Shown: one piece after another, positions 1 to 8,959 of the stretch
Layout of the letters: each line of letters begins with the position of its first letter
Numbering within the stretch: the first letter of the stretch is position 1
Origin: Candidatus Gastranaerophilales bacterium
Lineage (GTDB): Bacteria; Cyanobacteriota; Vampirovibrionia; Gastranaerophilales; Gastranaerophilaceae
NCBI GenBank assembly: GCA_947625495.1
Contig: CANQOQ010000009.1
Coordinates: 1 to 64,000 of the forward strand
DNA length: 64,000 bases
Direction of reading: 5' to 3'
The notes under the pieces: model-generated
Databases searched by the model: none
Seen by the model: the letters and a program-made list of their open reading frames with translations, nothing else
Told to the model about the DNA's origin: nothing
Position numbers and translations under genes: made by a program

Positions 1-909
1 GGTTATATGACAAGAACGGCGGGTAAACCTGTTATTGCCGTTCAAGAATCATTAAGACATATATTGCAGCAGGCAAAAGAGCAATATAATGTATTGGGTG
101 TCGGAACGACGGGTTCTGGGAGAAACTTAGCCGGTGCACTTGTTGGAGCTGATGTAATAAAAAATGAAATAACGGCGCACGCTGTTGCGGCAAGTACCTA
201 TGTCCCCGGGGTTCAGACTATTCTTGAAATCGGCGGACAAGACAGCAAAATAATCATACTCAGAGACGGTATAGTTACCGATTTTGCCATGAATACCGTT
301 TGCGCTGCAGGTACGGGAAGCTTTCTCGACCAGCAGGCTTCAAGGCTTAATGTTCCCATACAAAATTTTGGCGAAATTGCTCTAAAATCTTCATCTCCTG
401 CAAGAATTGCAGGCAGATGCGGTGTATTCGCAGAAAGTGACCTGATACATAAACAACAATTGGGCTACCCCGTTGAAGATTTATTATACGGCTTATGTCA
501 GGCACTTGTAAGAAATTACCTCAGTAATCTTGCACTCGGAAAGGAAATACTTCCGATTGTTACGTTCCAAGGCGGTGTTGCAACAAATACAGGCATGGTT
601 AAAGCATTTGAAGAAGCATTAAACACAAAAATTGTTGTTCCCGATAACCACCAGACTATGGGTGCTATAGGTGCGGCTCTTTTAGCCATGGAAAATCATC
701 AATTCAATAATAAAGAGACATCTTTTAAAGGTTTCAGTGTCGGAGAAATGTCATTTAATTCGTATACAAATCAGTGCAGCGGATGTTCTAATAATTGTGA
801 AATAATTACTATTGTTGAAGGCGAAGTAACCCAGCCTGACCTAAAAAACAAGACCGATAAAATTATTGCCCGCTGGGGCGGTACATGCGGAAGATGGGAT
901 ATTAATTAG
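1..909 (+). CDS. 2-hydroxyacyl-CoA dehydratase activase-type ATPase (BadF/BadG/BcrA/BcrD family), 5' partial
   Basis: ASKHA-fold ATPase that by family would use ATP to push one electron into a 2-hydroxyacyl-CoA dehydratase or benzoyl-CoA-reductase-like partner. Visible are the phosphate-binding segment EIGGQDSK, the cluster-type cysteine in CAAGTGSFLDQQ, a second cysteine in GRCGVFAESD, and the late TFQGGVATN motif. The C-terminus adds a Cys-rich tail (CSGCSNNC). The frame is open from base 1 and the usual N-terminal DxGS phosphate loop is missing, so the gene starts before the window; the ATG at 7 is probably internal. No dehydratase subunits are visible here, so the substrate is unknown. 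Family call firm, partner unknown. Confidence 0.85.
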   Translation, partial: GYMTRTAGKPVIAVQESLRHILQQAKEQYNVLGVGTTGSGRNLAGALVGADVIKNEITAHAVAASTYVPGVQTILEIGGQDSKIIILRDGIVTDFAMNTVCAAGTGSFLDQQASRLNVPIQNFGEIALKSSSPARIAGRCGVFAESDLIHKQQLGYPVEDLLYGLCQALVRNYLSNLALGKEILPIVTFQGGVATNTGMVKAFEEALNTKIVVPDNHQTMGAIGAALLAMENHQFNNKETSFKGFSVGEMSFNSYTNQCSGCSNNCEIITIVEGEVTQPDLKNKTDKIIARWGGTCGRWDIN

Positions 910-954
910 TCTGTTAACATTTGTTAATAAATTTAGAATTTAAATTAAAGAAAT

Positions 955-982
955 TTGATAAAATTGCCGACATAATTAATAC
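955..982 (+). promoter_or_regulatory. possible sigma-70 promoter for the gene at 1008
   Basis: TTGATA at 955-960 and TAATAC at 977-982 are 16 bases apart, followed about 20 bases later by AAGGAG ahead of the ATG at 1008. Matches are partial and AT-rich DNA gives chance hits. Confidence 0.35.
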
Positions 983-1007
983 ATAAAATAATTAAGGAGT
1001 ATAAATT

Positions 1008-1883
1008 ATGGGACTGGCAGCATCACAGGGACGTTATCTTTGTCTTACTGCAAGAATGAGCGACTTGGTTTATGAGGGGCAGCAAATTTCTCAGCAAAGA
1101 TTGGCTTTGTCAAATGAAACACAAGCTGTTGCTGACGAATATAATGATGCAATGAATAATACTGTTTTGAAAGTTAATTTACCAGGAGTTGACGGCACTA
1201 ATAACCAGCAATTGACTTATGATATAATTACATCTCAAGATCCTTTTAACGGTCTTTGTATGAGAATCGTTGATTTAAACGGTAATGTTGTAGTGCCTGA
1301 AAAAGCTGGTTCTATTGATGTTACCTCTAAAAACGAAAAAGGTGAAAGTGTAGTATCTAATTTTTCATCTGCCCAAGAATTTATCGGTAAATATCTTCCT
1401 GATCTTGATGCTGAAAAAGCTGATGAATTAGCGGGAAAAGGTATGGAATATTTAGTTCAATATTATAAAGAAAATAATCATGATTCCTCTACTGTTGTTG
1501 AATATAAAACAAATATTAACAATAATCTAAAAAGTGAAAATGAACACTTCTTATATGATAAAAATGTTACGGATCCAAAATATTTACAAGAAATGCTGAC
1601 CTCAGGCCAATGGATATTGCAGCAAACAACTGAAAAAGACAAATGGGATTCTGTAACATGGCAGGGCAGTAGTGCAATATCAGAAATTTACGATACATCT
1701 GATGATGCAGCGGCAGAAGCAAAATATGAATCAGCTATGGCTGATATTCAAAAGAAAGATAAAGTTCTTGAACTTCGTTTGGAACAGGTTCAAACTCAAG
1801 AAAGTGCCGTAGAAAAAGAAATTGATTCCATTAAGCAAACTATAAGTAAGAATATAGAAGACTCATTCGGTACTTTTGCTTAA
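1008..1883 (+). CDS. lineage-restricted coiled-coil protein of unknown function
   Basis: A 291-residue soluble protein with no signal peptide or membrane segment. The N-terminus (MGLAASQGRYLCLTARMSD) and the C-terminal heptad-like helix around residues 245-285, ending near DSFGTFA, resemble a family I associate with Melainabacteria genomes; that is recollection, not a search result. The middle (about 50-220) is Asn/Asp-rich without a recognised domain. An AAGGAG ribosome site 8 bases before the ATG fixes the start. The helical ends are reminiscent of self-assembling filament or hook-type proteins, but there is no direct support. The last 21 bases overlap the convergent asparaginase gene. Confidence 0.7.
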   Translation: MGLAASQGRYLCLTARMSDLVYEGQQISQQRLALSNETQAVADEYNDAMNNTVLKVNLPGVDGTNNQQLTYDIITSQDPFNGLCMRIVDLNGNVVVPEKAGSIDVTSKNEKGESVVSNFSSAQEFIGKYLPDLDAEKADELAGKGMEYLVQYYKENNHDSSTVVEYKTNINNNLKSENEHFLYDKNVTDPKYLQEMLTSGQWILQQTTEKDKWDSVTWQGSSAISEIYDTSDDAAAEAKYESAMADIQKKDKVLELRLEQVQTQESAVEKEIDSIKQTISKNIEDSFGTFA

Positions 1884-2843
1884 GTTAAAACATGGTTTTA
1901 TGTAACCTGCAGGTTCATTATCCTGAGTAAGAATTTTATTACTAATTTCGATATTTGACCAATTAAGCTGATTAAGCAGATATTTAACGGCAAAACTTCT
2001 TGCCTCCATATTAGAATCTGCGATTTTAACGACTAAACATTCTTTTGTATTAAGATTAACGACAACACATAAACCTCCCGCCCCAACTTTTGCAATAAGG
2101 TTTTTATTCTCACTGATTATTTCCGTATCTAACCTGCCTTTTCCACCTATTATTAAAGGGTTATTAAGAAATGCATAGGTAATTTTTTCGTATTTTTTAT
2201 CTGTGAATAAATTAAGAAACCCTTTTCCTAAAGCTTCCAGACTTGTAGCAATAACCGGAAGTCCGCATCCGTCTTTACTTAATATATAATCATTATCTTT
2301 TATCCTGCATAATTCACATACTTTTTTAATTACTATTTCTGTTAAAGGATGATTTATATCTTTATAATTTGAAATATCGAAATTCAAATGTCTGCAAACG
2401 GCTAACATTGCAGCGTGTTTGCCTGAACAATTATTATGTATTTTCCTAACGGGCAGATTCTCTTTTATCAATCTCTTTTGTTCTTCTTTACTTAAAGGGA
2501 GATGCTCGGGACATAAAAGATTTTTTTCTTCACAACCTATTTTATTTAAAAATGATAAAACAAGTTCTTGATGAATTAAATCACCGCAATGAGATGCGCA
2601 GGCAACTGCAATTTCTTTTTCCGAGAGATTATATTTTATATCGAGATTATAGTCCGTTAATAAAGAAGCTTGTAACGGTTTCATGCACGAACGATGATAA
2701 AATTTATATTGTTTGTCATCTCCTATTTTATACAAGATTTTTTCTTTATTCATATATAATATTATTCCGAAATGAACCTGCTCAATAAGTCCGTTTCGTT
2801 CATACTCAATAAGTCTTGTATAATTACAATCTGTCAAATTCAT
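1863..2843 (-). CDS. L-asparaginase II family protein
   Basis: Predicted amidohydrolase of the asparaginase II (Rhizobium etli/thermolabile) family, converting asparagine to aspartate and ammonia in the cytoplasm; unrelated to the E. coli AnsA/AnsB fold. Family landmarks are YHRSCMKPLQA near residue 50, the ASHCGD block, NNCSGKHAAMLA near residue 138, DGCGLPV, and the GGKGRLDTE and KVGAGG segments in the C-terminal half. At 326 residues it is about the usual family length. No clear ribosome site precedes the ATG. Its 3' end overlaps the upstream-facing gene by 21 bases, so the two transcripts are complementary at their ends. Confidence 0.88.
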   Translation of the reverse strand: MNLTDCNYTRLIEYERNGLIEQVHFGIILYMNKEKILYKIGDDKQYKFYHRSCMKPLQASLLTDYNLDIKYNLSEKEIAVACASHCGDLIHQELVLSFLNKIGCEEKNLLCPEHLPLSKEEQKRLIKENLPVRKIHNNCSGKHAAMLAVCRHLNFDISNYKDINHPLTEIVIKKVCELCRIKDNDYILSKDGCGLPVIATSLEALGKGFLNLFTDKKYEKITYAFLNNPLIIGGKGRLDTEIISENKNLIAKVGAGGLCVVVNLNTKECLVVKIADSNMEARSFAVKYLLNQLNWSNIEISNKILTQDNEPAGYIKPCFNLSKSTE

Positions 2844-2971
2844 AATTATATTTTATATTAAACAAAATATAACTCCTACAGCGTGCGTATGATGTGATAA
2901 AAAATATAACTATGTATAATAAAAAAGTATTTTAGAATAGACTGATAGTGTCTGTAGTTAAGAGGGTTAAA

Positions 2972-5254
2972 ATGCAGCTTTTCGAAGTAAAAAATGATAT
3001 CGCAAAAATATTATATAATCCGGAAGAAAATCATCTTTTGCCTTCAGATTTTCTTTTAATAGAAGATTCAAATCAAAAACTTATTGCACAAATATTAACT
3101 ACCCAAACAACAGACTCCGGAGAATCTAATTTGTCTACTGTCAGACTTGCCCTTTCTATTGACAAAGAAGACAATGTATCTTTATATAACGGTTATATTC
3201 CGGCTAAAAACAGTAAAATTTTATATATCAATTCAGATGAAATTATAGAATTTATAAAAGGAACCGGTATAAATATTTATTTCGGAAATCTTTCTAATTA
3301 TCCTGCATATTATGTAAAACCTTCAATATCTTTTTTGAATGAATACCTTTATATTCAATCTGACAGAGACGATGAAACAGAAACAATAAATTATAATATT
3401 TTAAAAGAGTTACAAAATAAAAAACAAAATGTAATTTTAATCGATTTTGATGGAAAATATGATATTGATAATTGTATAAGATTGAAAGCCGGTTCTGATT
3501 TTAAGCTTCCTCTTAATATTGAAGCATTTAATACTATTTTGGATTATGATACTGTTGATTGTTCTATAGAAGAAAAAACAATAATACAAAGTATTATTCT
3601 TGAAGTCAGAGAATATATAAGTACATTAAATGAAAAATTTCTCCCGTTTAATCTGTTTAAAAAGGTGGTAAATGAAGAGTTTATAACATCACCTAGTTAT
3701 GGATTAATGTATTTCAGAAACAAATTGTGGGAATATGGTCAAGATGGTCTTTTTGCAGAGAACAGTGCTCAATTTGATGTATTGAACTCTGCATTGAAGG
3801 AATCAAAAACGATTGTTATTGATGCATCTAATATACATGATAAATGGCATAGACTTATTATTCAGACCGTATGTAATTTCTTAAAAGAAAAATGCTATTT
3901 TATAGTTTCTCTTGAAGGTATTAAGACGGATAAAAAATTCATAATTAATCTGTATAGAAATACGAATATTACCCCCGTTATTTCAACAACATATACATCG
4001 CCTTCAAGAAAAATATTAAAATCAATATGCAGAAATCAGGTTCTTTGCAGACCTTCTTCTATATTGGATGAAGATGAGAAATATACGGTTTTATTAAAAC
4101 GTATTAATGAAGATGAAATGATTTTGTACGGTCAGACTACTCTTTATTTACCTATTCCCGTTCAGTTAAAATTATTTACGGACTCAACCGCAGATGATTT
4201 AATCGAATATGAAATAAAAAAAGATGTTGATAAACTTTTATCTTCTTCTCAAACGGTAATTCCGACCGAGGCTGTTGTACAGGAATTAACATCGGAATAT
4301 ATCCCTAACAATTATACAATTATTGAAGAGGATGATTTAACCGATTCCGATTTGGATTTTCTTGATGAAGAAGTATATAATTCTGATCCTCAAACAGAAA
4401 CCGTAACAGATATTGATGCAGAACAAATTCATTATGAGCTGTTTAATCCCGTTGAGGAAAATGCGCAAAAAACTTCTGCTGAAAATATTACGTCAGATGA
4501 AAATAATATTCAAAATTATGAAGATGACGAAAACGCTGAAAATGGCGATAATATTGATAATTTAGATATTGATAATGATTCTGATATTAAAGATACTGCA
4601 AATGAAGAAGAATATATTCTTGAAAATTCAGATGATGATTCAGATATTGAAGAGTACACAGAATATGAGGAAGCTGAACCGGTTGAAAAATATGAGGACA
4701 ATGATTCTTCCGATAATATTGAATCAGATATAAATATTGATGACGAAACAAAAGAGAATGATAATATTTCTAAAGAAGATAATGCATCAGAAGAAGTAAA
4801 AGAAGAAATTCAAGATGAAGTAGAAGAAGATGTTCAAGGAGATGTTCAAGAAGAAATTCAAGAAGAAGTAGAGGAAGATGTTCAAGATGAAGTTCAAGAT
4901 ATAAATGACAATTATAGCGTAAATGACAGTGAAAACGAAGCTCAAATTTCTAATAAGGAAGTAGAATTAGAAAATGAAAATGAAAATGAAATTCTTCCTC
5001 CTAAGCTAAAAGAAAAAATTAATTTAAATAATACAAAAGAGATTCCGATATATGAAACAGAGATGTCTCAAACTCCATCAATGCAAGAATTTCCTTTTAA
5101 AGTCGGAGATGTTGTATATCACCCAAAACACGGTAAAGGGGTAGTTGAAGGTTTTGCTAATTACAGTAATAAAATATTATTCTGTCAGATAGAATTTGAG
5201 AATGTGGGAAGAAGAATCTTAGATCCCAGAATTGCGGGAATAGAAAAAGTATAA
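2972..5254 (+). CDS. HerA/DUF87-like protein lacking a P-loop, with acidic repeats and UvrD/PcrA-type Tudor tail
   Basis: About 760 residues. The first ~95 resemble the HAS-barrel of HerA-type translocases. At about residue 145, VILIDFDGKYD sits where HerA proteins have their D-x-HGEY block, and IVIDASN plus FIVSLEG stand where later ATPase strands fall, but no GxxxxGK[ST] Walker A is present between barrel and core. Residues about 420-700 are Asp/Glu-rich and contain a short tandem repeat. The last ~50 residues (FKVGDVVYHPKHGKGVVEGF to IEKV) match the UvrD/PcrA C-terminal Tudor domain, which contacts RNA polymerase in PcrA. Start: a GTG at 2948 is in frame, but AGAGGG five bases before the ATG at 2972 supports the latter. 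The HerA relation is inferred; the Tudor tail is clearer. Confidence 0.6.
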   Translation: MQLFEVKNDIAKILYNPEENHLLPSDFLLIEDSNQKLIAQILTTQTTDSGESNLSTVRLALSIDKEDNVSLYNGYIPAKNSKILYINSDEIIEFIKGTGINIYFGNLSNYPAYYVKPSISFLNEYLYIQSDRDDETETINYNILKELQNKKQNVILIDFDGKYDIDNCIRLKAGSDFKLPLNIEAFNTILDYDTVDCSIEEKTIIQSIILEVREYISTLNEKFLPFNLFKKVVNEEFITSPSYGLMYFRNKLWEYGQDGLFAENSAQFDVLNSALKESKTIVIDASNIHDKWHRLIIQTVCNFLKEKCYFIVSLEGIKTDKKFIINLYRNTNITPVISTTYTSPSRKILKSICRNQVLCRPSSILDEDEKYTVLLKRINEDEMILYGQTTLYLPIPVQLKLFTDSTADDLIEYEIKKDVDKLLSSSQTVIPTEAVVQELTSEYIPNNYTIIEEDDLTDSDLDFLDEEVYNSDPQTETVTDIDAEQIHYELFNPVEENAQKTSAENITSDENNIQNYEDDENAENGDNIDNLDIDNDSDIKDTANEEEYILENSDDDSDIEEYTEYEEAEPVEKYEDNDSSDNIESDINIDDETKENDNISKEDNASEEVKEEIQDEVEEDVQGDVQEEIQEEVEEDVQDEVQDINDNYSVNDSENEAQISNKEVELENENENEILPPKLKEKINLNNTKEIPIYETEMSQTPSMQEFPFKVGDVVYHPKHGKGVVEGFANYSNKILFCQIEFENVGRRILDPRIAGIEKV
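4795..4905 (+). repeat. acidic E/Q/D/V short tandem repeat inside the HerA-like gene
   Basis: Imperfect tandem units encoding blocks such as EEIQDEVEEDVQ and EEIQEEVEEDVQ; the DNA units (gaagaaattcaag, gaagatgttcaag) recur almost unchanged, so the segment can expand or contract in frame. Confidence 0.8.
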
Positions 5255-5288
5255 AAAAAACAGGCTCTATTAAGAGCCTGTTTTTTTT
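5253..5288. terminator. bidirectional rho-independent terminator
   Basis: CAGGCTCT, loop ATTA, AGAGCCTG, with A8 on the left and T8 on the right. It sits between the convergent genes ending at 5254 and 5294 and can terminate both. Confidence 0.93.
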
Positions 5289-5293
5289 ATTAA

Positions 5294-6352
5294 TTATATA
5301 GAATTGAGTCTTTCAAGAGCTTTGTTTGCTGATTCTTGGACATTTACATCTTCATCTGTTTTAGCGAGATCGAAGATAGTTTTCAAATCATCTTTATATT
5401 CTGGTCTTTGGATATGTGATAGAGCAGCTAAAGCCCCTACTCTTAATTTTGGATTTTGATTAGATTTAGCGGTATCAATAACTAAATCAATATAAGGTAA
5501 TTCACTAAGTTCAAGAGCTTTGCCATTCTTTTTCTCAAGTTCGTTATTTAATCTTTCCTGCATAAATGCGATGGTATATAAAGAACATTGTTTATTGATT
5601 TCAGCTTCTTCAAGAGGAGAAGGAGTTGTAGCTTTAACTTTTTCTTCTTCCGATAGTTCATTTTCAGGTTTTTGTCTTAATTCAAGAACTTCCGGAGAAG
5701 GACCTTCAAGTGAAGAAGTATCTTTATTAATAATATCAACTAATGCATCGAATATTTGAGTATCAAGAAGCAAAGGAGCTAATGTATCATCATTTCTTAT
5801 TATTGTTGCAATTTCTTCAATAGCCGCTTTTTGTGCTTTTAAATCATCAGTTTTTAATTTAGCTGCAAAAGACTCTGGAGTTTGAGTTGTATCGGGAGTC
5901 ATAGGAGTATCAACTACCGGAGCTGCTGCTTGAGGAGCTTCCGTTTGAACCTGTGATTGAATTTGCGGCTGTGGTACCGGAGCTGCTGGCGTTTGAATTT
6001 CCGGTGTTACAGAAACAGCTTGAGGAGTAAATGTTTGTCCTTGAGGATTTAATATTCTGGTATTTACACCGTTATATTGTGAATTTTGGTTTGGAATATA
6101 ATAATTAGCAGGGATTGTCATATTTCCTTGCGGAGCAATTCCTTGTCCTTGCGGATTTATAATCTCAATATTTACACCATTGTATTGAGGCTGACCTAAA
6201 GGAGCATAACAGCTTCCTGTAGGATAGTTATATATTGTACCTGAATTTTGTGCCGGCTGAGTTTGAACATAATTATTTGCACCTTGTTGATAATTTGCTT
6301 CAGTAGGCTGCTGAGCATTTATATATTGTAAATTTGGTGCTTGTATCATCAT
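5294..6352 (-). CDS. Q/P-rich protein with C-terminal HEAT-like repeats
   Basis: A 352-residue protein without signal peptide. The N-terminal half is low complexity (Gln, Pro, Asn, Tyr) and carries two copies of a QYNGVN-x-x-I-x-NPQG motif (about residues 55-68 and 92-105). The C-terminal half (about 160-352) is helical, with HEAT-type pairs such as NPKLRVGALAALSHI and DEDVNVQESANKALERL. A paralogue lies at 41514-42317. Two adjacent Met codons are possible; the second (6349) is better spaced from GGAG. HEAT arrays usually bind other proteins; the partner is unknown. The gene is divergent from the sigma factor across a 250-base gap. Confidence 0.75.
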   Translation of the reverse strand: MMIQAPNLQYINAQQPTEANYQQGANNYVQTQPAQNSGTIYNYPTGSCYAPLGQPQYNGVNIEIINPQGQGIAPQGNMTIPANYYIPNQNSQYNGVNTRILNPQGQTFTPQAVSVTPEIQTPAAPVPQPQIQSQVQTEAPQAAAPVVDTPMTPDTTQTPESFAAKLKTDDLKAQKAAIEEIATIIRNDDTLAPLLLDTQIFDALVDIINKDTSSLEGPSPEVLELRQKPENELSEEEKVKATTPSPLEEAEINKQCSLYTIAFMQERLNNELEKKNGKALELSELPYIDLVIDTAKSNQNPKLRVGALAALSHIQRPEYKDDLKTIFDLAKTDEDVNVQESANKALERLNSI

Positions 6353-6602
6353 TTACTCCTTACTAATACTAAATTACTATTAACATGTGCTAATGTACAT
6401 TATTTCTAAATCATCTAAAATTTAAAAATTGCTATCTTGATAAAACAGTTTTAATTTTTAATATTACATTTGTTCTAAAATTCTTTGATATCATAGTAAA
6501 AGACCTGTTTACAAAAATTAATATATTAAATCTGTTTATGTTATGTAAAATTTTTTTTATTTAATGTAAAATAAATCATGTGGAGAGTTATCAGATTAGG
6601 GT

Positions 6603-7226
6603 ATGAGCACAGATAATAATACGGTAAAAAAATTTAATATAAAAGACTATCATGAACTGATAGAAACGCTTGCAAAGGTCGAGTACAAAAAATTATCCGC
6701 AAAACACTTGATTGATTTTTCAGAATTGGAAAATATAGGAACTCAGGTTGTTCATAAATTATGTGCAAATGTACCGCCTGATACCTACAATAAGTCTTAC
6801 ATATCAACTGCAATCAAATGGGCAATCAGAAATGAAGTGAGAAGAAGATATAAGTGGTATGTTTTGAAAAACAGACAAGAATCTTATGTCGATGAGGAAA
6901 ATCAAGATAATATAAGAGAAGCGGTTTATAAAACAATTCTTTCCGTTGATGAAATGGCGGAGGGTGATAATCCTACACAGATAAGAGACGTAAAAAGAAA
7001 TCCGGAAGAAAAAGTTCTTTTTCATGAATTGAGTGAAAGTATTAAGGCTGCAATAAAAAATCTGCCGCCCAGAGAAAGAGAATTAATCGAGTATAAGTTC
7101 TTCAACGATAAAAAATTAAGAGAAATATCTGATGAATTTAATCTTTCACCATCCAGAATTTCCAGAATTATACAATCGGGTTTAAATAAAATAAGAAAAG
7201 AATTAGTTAAACAAAACTTAGTATGA
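6603..7226 (+). CDS. small sigma-70 family RNA polymerase sigma factor
   Basis: A 207-residue alternative sigma factor. Residues about 25-95 resemble region 2 (KHLIDFSELENIG, then YISTAIKWAIRNEVRRRYKW); residues about 145-205 are a clear region 4, with LPPRERELIEYKFF followed by the helix-turn-helix LREISDEFNLSPSRISRIIQ. Region 1 is absent, as in group 3/4 factors. No anti-sigma gene is adjacent, so its regulon is open. The ribosome site is weak: AGGGT is too near the ATG and GGAG too far. A terminator follows immediately, so it is probably a single-gene unit. Confidence 0.87.
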   Translation: MSTDNNTVKKFNIKDYHELIETLAKVEYKKLSAKHLIDFSELENIGTQVVHKLCANVPPDTYNKSYISTAIKWAIRNEVRRRYKWYVLKNRQESYVDEENQDNIREAVYKTILSVDEMAEGDNPTQIRDVKRNPEEKVLFHELSESIKAAIKNLPPRERELIEYKFFNDKKLREISDEFNLSPSRISRIIQSGLNKIRKELVKQNLV

Positions 7227-7252
7227 AACAATGCGTAAGGCATTGTTTTTTT
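7226..7252 (+). terminator. rho-independent terminator of the sigma gene
   Basis: ACAATGC, loop GTAAG, GCATTGT, then seven T residues, starting directly after the TGA stop at 7224-7226. Confidence 0.9.
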
Positions 7253-7269
7253 GTTGAAAAGGAGAAAAA

Positions 7270-7914
7270 ATGTCAAAGTTAATAAGCGGAATTATGTCAT
7301 ATATATTACCACCTTCAAATGATTTATTTTATTCACTGTTTGAAGAAGGTACAAAATCCTGTAAACAGGCGGCGGAATTATTTAACAGAATTATGCAGGA
7401 AGGCATAAATGAAGAACATATTGCACTTGCAAGACAATATAAGCATGCAAGTAATAAAAATATTAAAAAAACTCTCGAGGTTTTGGATACATCATTTATA
7501 ACTCCGATTGACAGAGAAGATATACAGACAATATCGTCTTTATTAAATAAAATTACCAAAAAGATAACCAAGGCTTGTTTAAATTTAAAAGTATACAATT
7601 TAGAATGTTACACAGATAATTTGAAGCATCAGGCACAAACTTTAATAGCGGCTACAAATGAACTTGAGCAAATTTTTTCAAATTTTAAGAAACCTACAAT
7701 CTCAGACATGACTGCCAGAAATTTAAAAATGAAAGAAATAGAAACAAGAGGCGATGAAATACTCTACAGCGCAACAGAAGCTTTATTTTCAGGAAAATAT
7801 GATGCACTTAATGTTATAAAATTAAGAGACTTACACAAAGATTTAGAAAGTGCTTTGGATTCGTGTTATTCCGTTTCCGATGCGGTTGTTAGTGTTGTTT
7901 TAAAGTTAAGTTAG
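7270..7914 (+). CDS. DUF47 (PhoU-like) accessory protein of a PiT transporter
   Basis: A 214-residue all-helical cytoplasmic protein of the DUF47/PhoU-like family (YkaA type), which typically regulates the PiT phosphate carrier encoded next to it. Family signs are the N-terminal LPPSNDLFYSLFEEGTKSCK, the ExRGDEIL-like segment ETRGDEILYSATEALFSG, and the final LHKDLESALDSCYSVSDAVV that normally abuts a metal site. AAGGAG precedes the ATG at good spacing. The PiT gene starts 18 bases downstream, so the two are almost certainly co-transcribed. Confidence 0.9.
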   Translation: MSKLISGIMSYILPPSNDLFYSLFEEGTKSCKQAAELFNRIMQEGINEEHIALARQYKHASNKNIKKTLEVLDTSFITPIDREDIQTISSLLNKITKKITKACLNLKVYNLECYTDNLKHQAQTLIAATNELEQIFSNFKKPTISDMTARNLKMKEIETRGDEILYSATEALFSGKYDALNVIKLRDLHKDLESALDSCYSVSDAVVSVVLKLS

Positions 7915-7932
7915 TGAGAATCGGGTAGGAAA

Positions 7933-8943
7933 ATGATTACAACAACTGTATTATTGATAGCTGTAATAATAGTAGCGCTTGCATTTGATTATATAAACGG
8001 ATTTCATGACTGTGCAAATTCGATAGCATCCGTGGTATCAACAAAGGTTTTATCACCGAGGCAGGCTGTATTATATGGTGCAACAATGGAGTGTACGGGC
8101 GCATTACTCGGAGTAAATGTCGCAAAAACAATAGGCTCCGGAATTATATCTTCTGATACCATAACACTGCAGGTAATATTATGTGCTTTAATTACGGCTG
8201 TTATATGGAATCTGATAACGTGGTGGTTTGGTCTTCCTTCCAGTTCTTCACATGCTCTAATCGGAGGACTTTTGGGTTCTGCATTTGTTCATGCAGGATT
8301 AGATCCTATTAATTTTACTCTTCTTATAGAAAAGGTTATTGTACCTATGTTTGCTTCTCCTGTTGTCGGATTTACTGTCGGATTCCTTGTTATGTGTTCT
8401 TTTTTAAGACTGTTTTATAAAATTAAACCTGATGTTATTAACAGGCGGTTTAAGAGGGTTCAAATATTTGCATCAGGATTAATGGCATTAAGTCATGGAT
8501 TGAATGATGCACAAAAAACAATGGGTGTCATAACAATGGCGCTTGTTACGGGTGGATTGATTACAATGGAGCCTGATAATTTTTATATACCTATATATGT
8601 TAAATTGACATGTGCAATAACAATGGCACTTGGGACAATGTCCGGCGGATGGAAAATAATAAAAACGATGGGCAGCAAAATAATTAAATTAAAGCCTATA
8701 TCTGGAGCTGCTGCGGATTTTTCGGCTTCTTCAATTGTTTTACTTGCTTCAGTCGCCGGTATTCCTTTGAGTACGACTCATGTTGTTTCAACTGCAATAA
8801 TGGGCGTAGGTACAGCTATAAAGGGTTCGTCAGTAAGAACAAATATTATAGGGAATATTGTTACAGCTTGGGTTTTAACAATTCCTTGCTGTATAATAAT
8901 GTCATTGATAATATATACATTGTTAAAACATATACCGCATTAA
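7933..8943 (+). CDS. PiT family inorganic phosphate permease
   Basis: A 336-residue integral membrane carrier of low-affinity phosphate (or metal-phosphate), probably H+- or Na+-coupled. Both PiT half-signatures are intact: NGFHDCANSIASVVSTKVLS near residue 22 and SHGLNDAQKTMGVI near residue 195, in the expected inverted-repeat topology of about ten membrane segments. Length is normal for bacterial PiT proteins of the DUF47-linked type. It sits 18 bases after the DUF47 gene and 16 bases before the TSCPD gene, in a run that continues into lpxI-lpxB. Confidence 0.93.
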   Translation: MITTTVLLIAVIIVALAFDYINGFHDCANSIASVVSTKVLSPRQAVLYGATMECTGALLGVNVAKTIGSGIISSDTITLQVILCALITAVIWNLITWWFGLPSSSSHALIGGLLGSAFVHAGLDPINFTLLIEKVIVPMFASPVVGFTVGFLVMCSFLRLFYKIKPDVINRRFKRVQIFASGLMALSHGLNDAQKTMGVITMALVTGGLITMEPDNFYIPIYVKLTCAITMALGTMSGGWKIIKTMGSKIIKLKPISGAAADFSASSIVLLASVAGIPLSTTHVVSTAIMGVGTAIKGSSVRTNIIGNIVTAWVLTIPCCIIMSLIIYTLLKHIPH

Positions 8944-8959
8944 TTGAAAGAAGGTAAAA

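Noticed and set aside
4516-4701. Serine-rich minus-strand frame
   Set aside because: Reverse complement of the Asp/Glu-rich linker; composition artefact.
4795-4905. CRISPR-like repeat
   Set aside because: Units are contiguous, coding and in frame, with no spacers.
6353-6602. RNA gene in the 250-base divergent gap
   Set aside because: Only AT-rich sequence with no convincing stem, promoter pair or tRNA-like cloverleaf.
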